Source: Dryomyza anilis (lineage: Eukaryota > Arthropoda > Insecta > Diptera > Dryomyzidae). From it: a DNA stretch of 64,000 bases. Below, one piece after another: positions 51,826-62,699 of this stretch. Location of the stretch: positions 8,267,017 to 8,331,016 of the forward strand of contig OX638134.1 in the NCBI GenBank assembly GCA_951804985.1, in the 5' to 3' direction. Numbering within the stretch: position 1 is the first letter of the stretch; every line of letters starts with the position of its first letter. The notes below the pieces were generated by a model. It saw nothing but the letters and a program-made list of their open reading frames with translations. It did not search any database and was not told where the DNA came from. The position numbers were made by a program, and so were the translations under genes.

Positions 51826-52335
51826 CTCGGCGAGTCCAATTTTCGCAATCGGATATCCATATCGGATATTGCTGAAAATTCTTCACACCGATTTTCTCAT
51901 TAAATAGAGCATTTTTAATCAAAGAATTTTTAATCAATTCTATAAAAATTCATACAATGTAATTGTGAGTCTAATGTAATGAATGAAACTTATCTTTGGC
52001 ATATATTACCTCAAATTAACGAACACTTTTTTAGTTATTCATCAAATTGATGATAAATTCATAACATTGATGTTTTGAAGTGATCATTATTATTATGAAT
52101 TGTTCATACAATATATCAAAGCAACGAAATTCTTCAATATGATGTACAAATATTTTGTATCTTATGTATTTGTTCATTAATGTAATGAAACGTAGTCTTT
52201 ACATAAATTTCCAGAAATGGAAGAACACTCTTTATGCCTTTCATCAAATTGATTATGAATTTATAACATTTGATTTTTTGTTGTGATTGTTGATATTATG
52301 AATTCTTCTTCGTGGTTTGAAGAAAAAAATGTTCG
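51826..52335 (-). mobile_element. Dispersed repeat family A relative, inverted copy
   Basis: Starts with a near-palindromic TTGGTCTCGGCGAGTCC and a dyad around ATCGGATAT (51860-51880), then CTTCACACCGATTTTCTC, and ends in CATCAAATTGATGATAAAT and ATTCATAACATTGATG phrases. The reverse complement of 54216-54540 matches it over most of its length. The inner part is also related to 8390-8780. Confidence 0.75.
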
Positions 52336-54215
52336 AATATAAAAAAGTTTTCGTTTCTTGTACAGGTTAACATGAATAGAAAATATCATCCTTACTTTTC
52401 GAAAATGGTAACGTTCATCGTTGCTCTTAAAGCATTGAGTAATGCTTTAAGATAATTCCCACTGGGTTGTATTCGTTTATTAAAATTTCATAAAAAAGAA
52501 CTAAATATTCATTGAAAGTTTTGTTTCAATTGCGATACCATATTTCAAATTAATGGCATTCGGTAGGCAGTCTAATTTTGAATTGTTGATGATCTAGTTT
52601 TTTTTTTGTCTGTTTTATATTAACTATTTCAATTTAATTTTATTTGTATATTTTTACTCTGTCTAATTTTGAATTTTGTATTTAAATATCTATCAATGCC
52701 TTCTACATTATTTTTTGTTGATTATTCATTTATATATTTTATCGATTTTTTTATATTTATTTGAAAAACTATTTTATAAATTTTACTCATTAAAAATACA
52801 TTAATTTCGCTTAAACATTTTGAAATTGCGCATATGTACATAAAAACATTGTTTTTATGACTTGAACAACATTTTAATGATGCGATATTTGTTTTAATGG
52901 CACAGTGGGAAGTTTTTGTGAAAATCACAAAATATATAATAGATGAATATATTAAAGATTATTAAAATCAAATATTATGAAAAATTACGATTGAAGTATG
53001 AAATAAAATGAAAAAATGTTTACTGAAAAAAAAGTATAAAATTCGATTTCACAAAATGAAAAAAAAAATATTAAAGAACAAAAGTAAATCAAACTAATTT
53101 CAAAATCAAAATAGTCTAAAAAAATGTTTCAAAAATTTTTAAGAACTAATTCAAACAAAGACATTTCTTTTCATATAAAAATGTCCCTAACAATTAAACA
53201 AAAATAATATATTTTATATAATTGTTATCTAATTTTGAATTGTTGTGGATATATGTTAATTTAGTATTATACTAAAAAGAGTCAGAAATGGATTTGTAAT
53301 TTAAAATTGCTTAAAATCATTAAGTGACTGCAAAATACAAACTATTTAGTCTAAATCAGCACCGTCGAATTATGTTGAGAACAATGATGTATAAGATTTT
53401 AATAAGAAAGAATTGTACACAATTTAAAATCAAAAATATTTGCATGTCAGCACATTTTCCAATGAAAATCACTGCCCTGCCCACTCCTTTCAGAAATTCA
53501 TGCAACAAATGAAACATGCCGCACAGCGCCAAATCTTTGACAAATATTTGCAAAAAAAAAATAAAACAACAAAAAAAATGTTGACAAACATTTAGAAACT
53601 CATTTAAGACTCATTTCATACGCATTTAATTTTCAATGAATTTACACACGTTTGTTTGTTTGGCCGTCCGTCCGTCTATTCGTCTGCTTGACTTTTTCTT
53701 AGCTGGAAATTTGTGCTTGTATTTGCAGACATTTATGTGGACAGACAGATGGACGGACATATGTACATATATAAATATTTATGTACTTAACAAATGTTGT
53801 TGCTTGAAACAATTACAAAAGCATGTGATAAGCTTAAAGCAAACATGTCAAAAGGCACTACAAACGACGACAACTACAGCAATAACAACAAAAAAAATTA
53901 CAAAAACAACGAAGAATACAAAAATTCATGTATTTAACATACATATTTTGCAACAACAATATTTACAACGATTGTTGTACAATAAAATGCGGTGCGACAA
54001 ACAAATGAATAGAAAAAATGCGTGACATTTGGCAGATACATTTGCTGCTGGAATGGCAATAAAAACAAAAGATATTCAAAAAAAAGATATTCAAAAAAAT
54101 GAAGTTGCTACAAAATAGAACAGAGATTTGGAAAATATTACCAAAAAAAATATAAAATAATTTAAAATATATTTTAAAACCCTAAAAAATGTAAATATAA
54201 TTAGAATCTTGTATA
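52336..54215. other. Unique intronic DNA between the inverted elements
   Basis: AT-rich. CCGTCCGTCCGTCTATTCG and GACAGACAGATGGACGGACA tetranucleotide stretches lie at 53660-53760. The 129-codon plus frame (53636-54025) crosses these and a CAACAA stretch, and shows no domain. A TACAG|GTTAAC at about 52361-52370 has a pyrimidine tract but a poor donor half. Confidence 0.4.
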
Positions 54216-54540
54216 CAGAAAAAAATCTTCATCATATTAATGAATTTTGTTGCTATGTTTTATTGCATTGATGGACAATTCATAATATTGATCACTTCAA
54301 AACATCAATGTTATGAATTCATCATCAATTTGATGAATAACTGAAAAAGTGTTCGTTAATTTGAGGTAATATATGCGAAGGCTACGTTTTATTCATTTGA
54401 ATGAATTTTTTATAGAATTTTATAAAAATACTTTGATTACAAATGTTCTATTTGATGAGAAAATCGGTGTGAAGAATTTTCAACGATATCCGATGGGGAT
54501 ATCGGATTGTGCAAATTGGTCTCGCCGAAATTGTTTTAGT
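54216..54540 (+). mobile_element. Dispersed repeat family A relative, direct copy
   Basis: Begins near CAGAAAAAAATCTTCATC, includes CATCAATGTTATGAATTC and CATCAATTTGATGAAT, and ends with the CGGATATC dyad and TTGGTCTCGCCGAAATTG. It is the inverted partner of 51826-52335. The 84-codon frame here (54373-54627) runs through repeat sequence. Confidence 0.75.
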
Positions 54541-54584
54541 ACTCAAATTGACAATATTGAAATTTTAATTGGAAAATTTAATTT

Positions 54585-55275
54585 TTTATTAAAAATCGAA
54601 ATTTTTATTGAAAACCTGAATTTTTAGTGATAAATTTAATTTTTAGTGAAAAGTTGAATTTTAAGTGAAAAATTGAATTTTTAGTATAAAATTGAATTTT
54701 TAGTTTAAAATTGAATTTTTAGTGAAAAATTAAATTTTTAGAGAAAAATTGAATTTTTAGTGAAAAATTTAATTTTTATTGAAAAATTGAATTTTTAGTG
54801 AAAAGTTGAATTTTTAGTGAAAAATTTAATTTTTAGTGAAAAATTGAATTTTTAGTGCAAAATTTAATTTTTAGTGAAGAATTGAATTTTTAGTGAAAAA
54901 TTGAATTTTTAGTGAAAAATTGAATTTTTAGTGAAAAATTGAATTTTTAGTGAAAAATTGAATTTTTAGTGAAAAATTGAATTTTGAGTGAGAATTTGAA
55001 TTTTTAGTGAAAAATTGAATTTTTAGTGAAAAATTGAATTTTTAGTGAAAATTTGAATTTTAATTGAAAAATTAAATTTTAATTAAAAAACTAAATTTTA
55101 ATTGATAAATTAATTTTTTAGTGAAAATTTAATTTTTAGTGAAAAATTAAAATTTAAGTGTAATTTTAATTTAAATTTTTTGATAATTTTTTTTTTTTTA
55201 AATTAGTATAAAAAAATTGAAGTTATAGTGAAAAATTGAATTTTGAGTGAAAATTTTAGTTTTTAGTGTGACCCT
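54585..55275 (-). repeat. 19-bp satellite, inverted (TTTTTAGTGAAAAATTGAA)
   Basis: About 35 units, cleanest at 54780-55050, decaying at the right into AT-rich sequence. Confidence 0.94.
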
Positions 55276-56999
55276 GATATAAGATTGATAATAAAGTATC
55301 ATACAAATACAAATACTGCAACTTAAAAAAGTATCTATAACATTAAAGCAATATGAAAGTATTAAAAAAAATAATTTTAAATATTAAATTTAATCAATAA
55401 TATATATTAATTATTTATAATATGTAAAAAATAGCGATACGTCAAAAATATTTAAATATTTAGATTTATTTTAATATATTTTAATATATTAAATAAAAAA
55501 TATAATTAGATACTATACATAACTTTAAGATACACAACTTTTAATGAGAATTTACGTAATTCGAAATTATTGCAAATTTAAATTAATCAATTGCGCAACA
55601 AAATATAGCAAACAATTAAAATATAAAACAAGAACTATTTGTATAAAATAAGGAATCTTTGTATCTTCGAGATACTTTAATTAAAATATAATTTAACAAA
55701 AACTCATAAAAATCAATATTAAATATAGCAAAAACTTATAATTTCATTAAATATAAACAACAACAATTAATTTAAACAAATAAATGTATCTGCCCATAAC
55801 TAAAAGATACATATTCTTGTTTTAAGCAGCATTTTTATTTTTTACAAAAAAATTACTGTTACTTATGTCTCATAAAATGCCACATAATACATAGAAAACA
55901 TTGGTAATAACATAACCAGTATCTTACGAAACTATAAATTACAAAATATCTATAAGTTACAAAGTATCTATAAGTTACAATCGCTATATTATAGCACGGA
56001 AATCATTAAAAATATTATATTTCTTAAAAAATCAACAACAAAAAAAGAAAACCTTGTCACTTGTTGTCACACAGCAAATGAACAACAACGTATCTCTATC
56101 CCTAAGCTGCGTATCTTTCAGATAATATTAAAAAAAAAACACATATAGCGTATCTAAAGTATTTAAGACAGCTCAGCAGAGGCACAGACGACAGCAACCG
56201 TAAAAAATCTCATACCAACCAAATAAACGTTCCGTACTTTTATTATTATTTAGTTTTTTTATTTTCATATTTTATATTATTTTTCGCTATTGTCACAGAT
56301 ACGCTGTATCTCGCGATATCTCACAGTATCTACAAAATATAATAAATGCTGTATCTGCTGTTTACTTTGCACATTCCGCAGATAGATATACAGACAAACA
56401 GACAGACGGACGGACGTGTATTGCAGAAATTTCACAATGCTTTTCTGTCATATTTAATACATGGAATTTTAGCGAAGAGCTTACGCAAATATTCAAATTT
56501 CTTAACATTTCTTTTTAATTTTACTTTTTCATTTTTTGCATTTTTCTTTATTTTTTTAATTACAATATATTTTTTTATATATTTTAATATACTTTCATTA
56601 TTTTTAAAAATTTGTAATTCTTTTTCTTCGAAGTGCGTTGCACCTTTTTAGACATTTCTCCAACATTAGCACATGACTCAATTATCAAAAAACACGCGTT
56701 CTACATTTTTTTTAATTGACTATAGATAAAAACAACTGTTTTCAATTTAACCATTGTTTAATTATTATCTAAAATTCTTTTTAATAGCGCAAACAATCAA
56801 TGTGCTGCAAAATATTAAAATAAACAAATAATTTCCATGAAATTTTAATGAATCCACTTTGCATCATATGCAGTTCGCAGGAATTTTTATGAAGTGTTTT
56901 TTAAACAATTAAAAAATTTAAACAGGCCGAATTAAGTAATAATTTTTCTTATGGTATTTATTTTTTATATACGATATATAAAATTTTCAGTGGATTTTT
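55276..56999. promoter_or_regulatory. Unique AT-rich island with a GTATCT/AGATAC cluster (55331-56356)
   Basis: About 15 occurrences of GTATCT or its complement in about 1.03 kb, at 55331, 55508, 55528, 55661, 55670, 55786, 55805, 55919, 55964, 56090, 56111, 56150, 56297, 56306, 56326 and 56351. They fall in both orientations, with non-identical flanks and irregular spacing, unlike the satellites. By base composition roughly one would be expected. A homotypic transcription-factor cluster is the simplest reading; which factor is unknown. The frame at 56346-56651 has no domain. Confidence 0.45.
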
Positions 57000-58075
57000 G
57001 TTGTTTAAATGAAAAATTTTAATTTTATAGAAAAATTGAATTTATAGTTAAAATTTGAATTTTTCAGTGAAAAAATGAATTTTAAGTAAAGAATTGAATT
57101 TGTAGTGAAAAATTGTTTTTTTTGTGATATATTGAATTTTTAGACAAAAATTTAATTTATAGTGATAAATTGAATTTTTAGTGAAAAATTGAATTTTTAG
57201 TGAAAAATTGAACTTTGAATCAAAATTTAAATTTTGAGTGAAAAATTGAATTTTAGTGAAAAATTAATTTTTAGTGAAAAATTTAATATAGTGAAAATTT
57301 GAATTTTTTGTAGAAAATTGAATTTTTAGTGAAAAATTGAATTTTTAGTGAAAAATTAAATTTTTAGTGAAAAATTGAATTTTTAGTGAAATATTGAATT
57401 TTTAGTGAAAAATTTAAATTTTAGTGAAATATTGAATTTTTAGTGAAAAATTAAAATTTTAAGAAAATTTAAAATTTCAGTGAAAATTTAAATTTTCAGT
57501 GAAAATATGAATTTTTAGTGAAAAGTTGAATTTTTAATGAAAAATTTATATTTTTAGTGAAAAATTAAAATTTTAATGAAACATTTCATTTTAGTGAAAA
57601 ATTGAATTTGTAGTGAAAAATTGAATTTGTAGTGAAAAATTCAATTCTTAGTGAAAAATATAATTTTTAGTAGAAAATTTAATTTTTAGTGAAAATTTGA
57701 ATTTTAAGTTAAATTTGATTTTTTAGTGAAAATTGATTTTTTAGTGAAAATTGAATTTTTGGTTAAAATTTGAATTTTTAGTGAAAATTGAATTTTTATT
57801 GAAAATTGAATTTTTAGTTAAAATTTGAATTTTTAGTGAAAAATTGAATTTTTAGTGATAAAGTGAATTTTTAGTGAAAAATTGAATTTTTAGTGAAAAA
57901 TTGAATTTTTAGTGAAAAATTGAATTTTTAGTGAAAAATTAAAATTTTAATGAAAAATTTCATTTTAGTGAAAATTTGAATTTTTAGTGAAAATTTGAAT
58001 TTTTTGTGAAAATTTGAATTTTTAGTGAAAAATTTAATTTTAAGTGAAATTTTATATTTAGTAAACATTTTTAAT
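57000..58075 (-). repeat. 19-bp satellite, inverted (TTTTTAGTGAAAAATTGAA)
   Basis: About 55 diverged units in the same orientation as 54585-55275, and opposite to 59655-60870. Confidence 0.94.
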
Positions 58076-59190
58076 TAAAACTAAAAAAAAAATATTTTTA
58101 TAATTAACACATTTAATAATTACGTTAATCCGTTATAATTGAGCGTTAATGCATTTTAATTGCTTGGGAATTATTTTAAATTGTGTTAAGCCCAGCTGTG
58201 AACATTCAACATTAAAAACCATCAAGCCAATCATTTGACGCCCCCTCCGAGATATCATTAACATTCTAATTAGACAGTCTCAAACAACACCAACGACTTG
58301 GCATGATTTTCTCGTAGCACGCAACACGCCACAAATGGGGTCTCTCGATAATCATGTAATAGAGGAAAACAATAAAACCAAAAAAAAAAAAAAAGCGCCA
58401 AGCACCAGAAACACGAATCATTCGTGATGTTGCACTTAAGCGCTTCTGCCCGTTGAGTTGAAGGCGTCAATTTTGACATAACAAACAATTTAAATGTCAA
58501 TCAACCTGAGCGAAGTTGTTAAGCACTTGTTCGACAGACACGCTAGACAAACAGAAGACATGGAGGAGATCAAGAAACAAAAGAAAAATTGAAAAATATA
58601 ACGTTGAAAAAAAAATCACACAACAAAAAATATCGAAGAATCATAGAAAAAAGACGCACGTACCACATAGATGAAAATTAAATTCAAATGGACGCAGACC
58701 TAATTTATGACCACTTTGAAAGGTGAGAAACAACAGTAGTAGCCATTGATTCCGACTGACAGACAGACAGAGAAATGAACAGACTGTTTGAGGTGCTACT
58801 GCTACGGCTGCCCATTGAAAACCATTGAAAGCAATTGGAACCTGAGAGGTTTTTTCATTTTGATATTTCTTTAATTTATTGTGAACTCTGGTTCTGCCTT
58901 TTTTGTTTTGTTTTGTGCAAACAAGAGTTAATTGAAAAACAATTGAAAATAAACAAAGACTTGTTTAGGTACCTCATACAACCTACCTTCTTTTCAATAA
59001 GTGACTGTCAAAAGTGACAGCCGATATTGGAAAGTCTTTTGAGTGGCATAACTACAGATGAGAGTTGCTGTGCTTGTGGAGCTAACGGAAAGGTTGCTTT
59101 TGAAAAGAGACTCTTGTGAAAAGTTCATGCGCTAAAAACAAAGCAAATACTTCACAGAAAAAGGTAGAAATTTTAACAATACGGTACTTA
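58076..59190. other. Unique intronic DNA, GC-richer at 58180-58830
   Basis: Includes an A run (58379-58394) and a GACTGACAGACAGACAGAG stretch near 58757. The frames at 58270-58500 (minus) and 58835-59017 (plus) have no domain. No exon is supported. Confidence 0.45.
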
Positions 59191-59619
59191 CCCTAGTAGA
59201 AATTTTGGTAGGGCCATGGTCATGAAGTTATCATGACATTATTTGAGGTGATCGGGATATGACGACGCCCATAATGTCCTTGTAACGCAGTGTCCTGATC
59301 ATGTATTGACCTCAGGCCATGATCATGTACTGATCGGGCAATTCCCCATTTTAATATTTACCCGACAATTGCCTTGTCTGAGCCCGAGCATAATAGGGTT
59401 TCTCTCATTAATCTCGATCATTGCCTGATACTAATTTCGATATGAGGAACAAATAATGTAGCTATGATCGGGAACATTGACTGTTTAGATAATGTAAACC
59501 CTGCTATGGTAAGCATGATAAGGCCATGCAAAGGCAATGATCATATTTTCTCTAATAGGGCTTACCCACCGAAAACCCGATAATTTCCCGATGGCGCATC
59601 GGGCAAATTTCTACTAGGG
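59191..59619 (-). mobile_element. 429-bp MITE-like element, copy 2 (inverted)
   Basis: Same length as the copy at 3844-4272 and inverted relative to it, with the same CCCTAGTAGAAATTT ends, about 97% identical by eye (about 14 substitutions, no indels). It is flanked by TA on both sides, a possible 2-bp target duplication. It sits in the spacer between two oppositely oriented 19-mer blocks. Confidence 0.87.
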
Positions 59620-59654
59620 TAACCTAATAGTTCATTAATATTTTAAGATATACT

Positions 59655-60870
59655 AGAAATTCAATAAAACTAAATTTTTCACTAAAACAAATATTTTAAA
59701 AATTTATCAATTTTCTAAAAAAAAAAAAAAAAAAAATGTTCACTAAATATTTAATTTTACACTAAAAAAAAATCAAATTTTCAATAAAAATTCAAGTTTT
59801 CACTAAAAAAAAAAACTATTTTGCACTAAAAATTCAATTTTTCACTAAAATTTCAAATTTTCATTAAAAATTTCAAATTTTCATTAAAAATTAAATTTTT
59901 CATTTTATTTAATTTTTATTGAAAAATTTAATTTTCAATCAAATTTTCTATAAAAATTAAATTTTTCACAAATAAAATTTTTCACTAAAAATTCAATTTT
60001 TCACTAATATTTAAATTTTTCATTTAAAATTCAATTTTTCACTAAAAATTAAAGATTTCACTAAAAATTAAAATTTAAATATTAAAATTTTCACTAAAAT
60101 TAAAATGTTCACTACAAAATTCAATTTTTCACTAAAAATTAAATTTTTTCACTAAAAATTCAATTTTTTCACTAAAAATTCAATTTTTCACTAAAAAAAA
60201 ATAATTTTATACTAAAAATTCTATTTTTCAATATAATTTAAATTTTTCACTAATAATTCAATTTTTAACTAAAAATTAAATTTATTACTGAAAAATTGAA
60301 GTTTTACTGGTAAATTTAATTTTTCAGTAAAAATTCAATATATCATTAATAATTCAATTTTTCACTAAATATTTAATTTTTCATAATAATTCAATTTTTC
60401 ATTATAAATTTAATTTTCATTCAAAATTCAATTTGCACTAAAAATTCAAATGTTCACTAAAAATTAAATTTTTCACTAAAAATTCAATTTTTCACTAAAA
60501 AATTTATTTTATACTAAGAATTCTATTTTTCAATATAGTTTCAGTTTTTCACTAAAATTTCAATTTTTAACTAAAAATTAAATTTATTACTCAAAAATTA
60601 AAATTTTCACTAAAATTCATTAATTATTCAATTTTTCACTATAAATTCAATTTTTCAGTAAAAATTAAATTTTCATTTAAAAATCCTTTTGCTCTCAAAA
60701 TTCAAATTGTCACAAAAAATTAAATTGTTTATTAAAAATTAAATTTTCACTAAAAAAAAATCAAATTTTTCACTAAAAATCTAATTTTTTACTAAAAATC
60801 TAATTTTTCACTAAAAATACAAAATTTTCAAAAAAAATTCAATTTTTAAATAAAAATTACATTGTATTAC
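59655..60870 (+). repeat. 19-bp satellite (TTCAATTTTTCACTAAAAA)n, forward, diverged
   Basis: About 1.2 kb of degenerate units with A-run slippage (for example about 59718-59736). A segment around 60130-60300 resembles 60450-60610 (a CTATTTTTCAATATA phrase in both), suggesting an internal duplication of about 310 bp. Confidence 0.9.
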
Positions 60871-61765
60871 ATTTTCAATTTAAATTTTAAATAAAACTTA
60901 CATTAAAACTATGCAAGACATATTCTTAATTGCTTTCTAATCAACTGACATTAATTATAATTCTTTGTATTTATAATAATGTTATTTGTATAATTAAAGT
61001 AATTAACGACAAATATTTTCGCATTGTTTTATTGTTGACTAAATAGCATTCTTAACTGTCTCAATTACAAGTTAATTAACGTCAAATGCCATTTAATGTA
61101 AATGGTTGTTACTTCAACGAACTCATTCAAGTCATAAAATAATAAAAAAAAAAAAATTAAGATTTAATTAATATTTTCAATAATTTTAATTAATTTATAT
61201 TGAAATTTATATTTTTAATATTTAGAGACAATTAAAATTGCGTGTGTTTAAATTAAGTTCGTTAGGAGATCTATATGAGGTATATGCATAAAAATAAACA
61301 GTACTTGAGTTAAATTTTGAACAATCACGACCATTTTCAATACCAGATAGCGTAGTTGTACAATTAATCTAAATCCAGAGTTACATTGAGCCGCCTCTTT
61401 TTGTTTTACTGTAGTTGTGATTTTCAAAGACAGACGGACATTACTAAAATCGACTGAAGAGATGTTTAGGAATATACATTTCTATACCAGATACGGCTCA
61501 TGCTTTGCACTACAAATCAATCAACTTTGATTATAGAGGATAATATAATTTAAGAGACGGTTTAATCGATTAAAATCAAAAAGTTCTGTATGATTTTTTG
61601 CTCTCATTCCGAATTAAGAATTCATGAGATTAATTTATGTTGTACTATTAAATTTATATTAGGAGTTACTAAATATAAGTATATTAATTATATTTGAATT
61701 ATTATAAGAACATTATTTTTTTAATATATTTTGTGTTTTTGAAATATTAAATTTAATACTTATTT
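60871..61765. other. Unique AT-rich intronic DNA upstream of the ratchet point
   Basis: No exon is seen. Unremarkable AT-rich sequence leads into the pyrimidine tract. Confidence 0.45.
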
Positions 61766-61790
61766 CTTTTTTCTCTTTTTCAGGTAAGCA
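61766..61790 (+). promoter_or_regulatory. Candidate recursive splice site (ratchet point), cut at 61783/61784
   Basis: An almost pure pyrimidine tract of about 20 nt (61761-61780) runs into CAG at 61781-61783, directly followed by GTAAGC (61784-61789). A strong acceptor and a strong donor thus share one junction with no exon between. In long fly introns such zero-nucleotide exons serve recursive splicing: the upstream exon joins here, the GTAAG regenerates a donor, and a second step completes removal. It lies on the same strand as the donor at 30922/30923 and 30,861 nt downstream. The alternative, a true exon starting here, would read in the incoming phase for only about 20 codons to a TAA, so it would be a poison or terminal exon. 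Confidence 0.75.
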
Positions 61791-62699
61791 TTACCACTCA
61801 AAAACTTTTTTTAAAAAAAGCGTTAGTAATTGTTTTAAATAAAAACATGTTTGCTGCAATTAAAAATAATTTTACGAACTAAAAAAAAAACAAACAATAT
61901 AAATTATTAAAAACTTCTTAAATTTTTCAACACTTTCAAAGTCTCACAAATGCAGCCAACATTTTAAACAACATAATTTATTGAATATGAACTCGGTCAT
62001 GCATGCATGGCATTTGGAAATCGTATTAATTCTGTGTAAATAATAAATTCACATTTCACACAAAATTTCCAAATTCCGCATCAGTTGTGGTGCCTAAGCG
62101 CATCATCGTTTTGTGCTGATTGTCTGAATGAATGACTGACTGAGTGTCTGACTGCCTGGCTGATTGTCGGGTAGTCGAATTGCCGATCTGCCTGCATTGT
62201 GCAGTAAATCAACGCCCTGCGCTGCATAAATCTTGCAGCGAACAAATTAATGAACGGCCGCCCCCATTCGCTGCATGACACGATAATCGAGTGTTTAATT
62301 TATTAAAAAAACATATATAATTTATGCGTTTATTTGATTTGATTACTTAATTTGTGCTCCAAAAATGCTTAATGCTGTTTTTTAAACTAAATTAAATTTT
62401 ATTTTAAATTATGTTTTATTTTTTCATTTGATTTTTTTTTTATTTTGTATTTCTTTTTTATTAATCTTTTTGTTATTACAACTGATAGTAGGTAGTGCCT
62501 TTTTGGTTTTTGCTGTGTTCACAGTCATTACTTCATTTTTATTATATTGTTAATTATGGCACCCAATTAAATGTCAGTCGCATCTCTTGCATTAGAAGAG
62601 TCTAAAGAAATTAAGTTTTTCAAATTTTGATATTTAGAAAATTTGGTAATGGCTTTTTTAATTATAGAATTCAATATCTTTTATAATAATTTTTTGATT
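61791..62699. other. Unique intronic DNA, GC-richer at 62070-62290
   Basis: The island holds GACTGACTGAGTGTCTGACTG-type repeats and CGGCCGCCCCCATTCGCTGC. The minus frame at 62081-62281 translates these repeats and has no domain. Possible regulatory DNA. Confidence 0.4.

Noticed and set aside
52340..52370. Possible ratchet point TACAG|GTTAAC
   Set aside because: The acceptor half is acceptable, but GTTAAC is a poor donor.
53636..54025. 129-codon plus-strand frame
   Set aside because: Runs through tetranucleotide repeats and CAACAA/AAAAAC stretches; no domain, no good start context, no splice signals.
56385..56418. GGACGTG (DPE-like) near 56412 as another promoter
   Set aside because: It is part of a GACG tetranucleotide run, and no Inr lies at the required distance.
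61784..61845. A real exon beginning after CAG at 61783
   Set aside because: In the incoming phase it reads about 20 codons to a stop and begins with a consensus donor; the ratchet-point reading is simpler, though a poison exon is not excluded.
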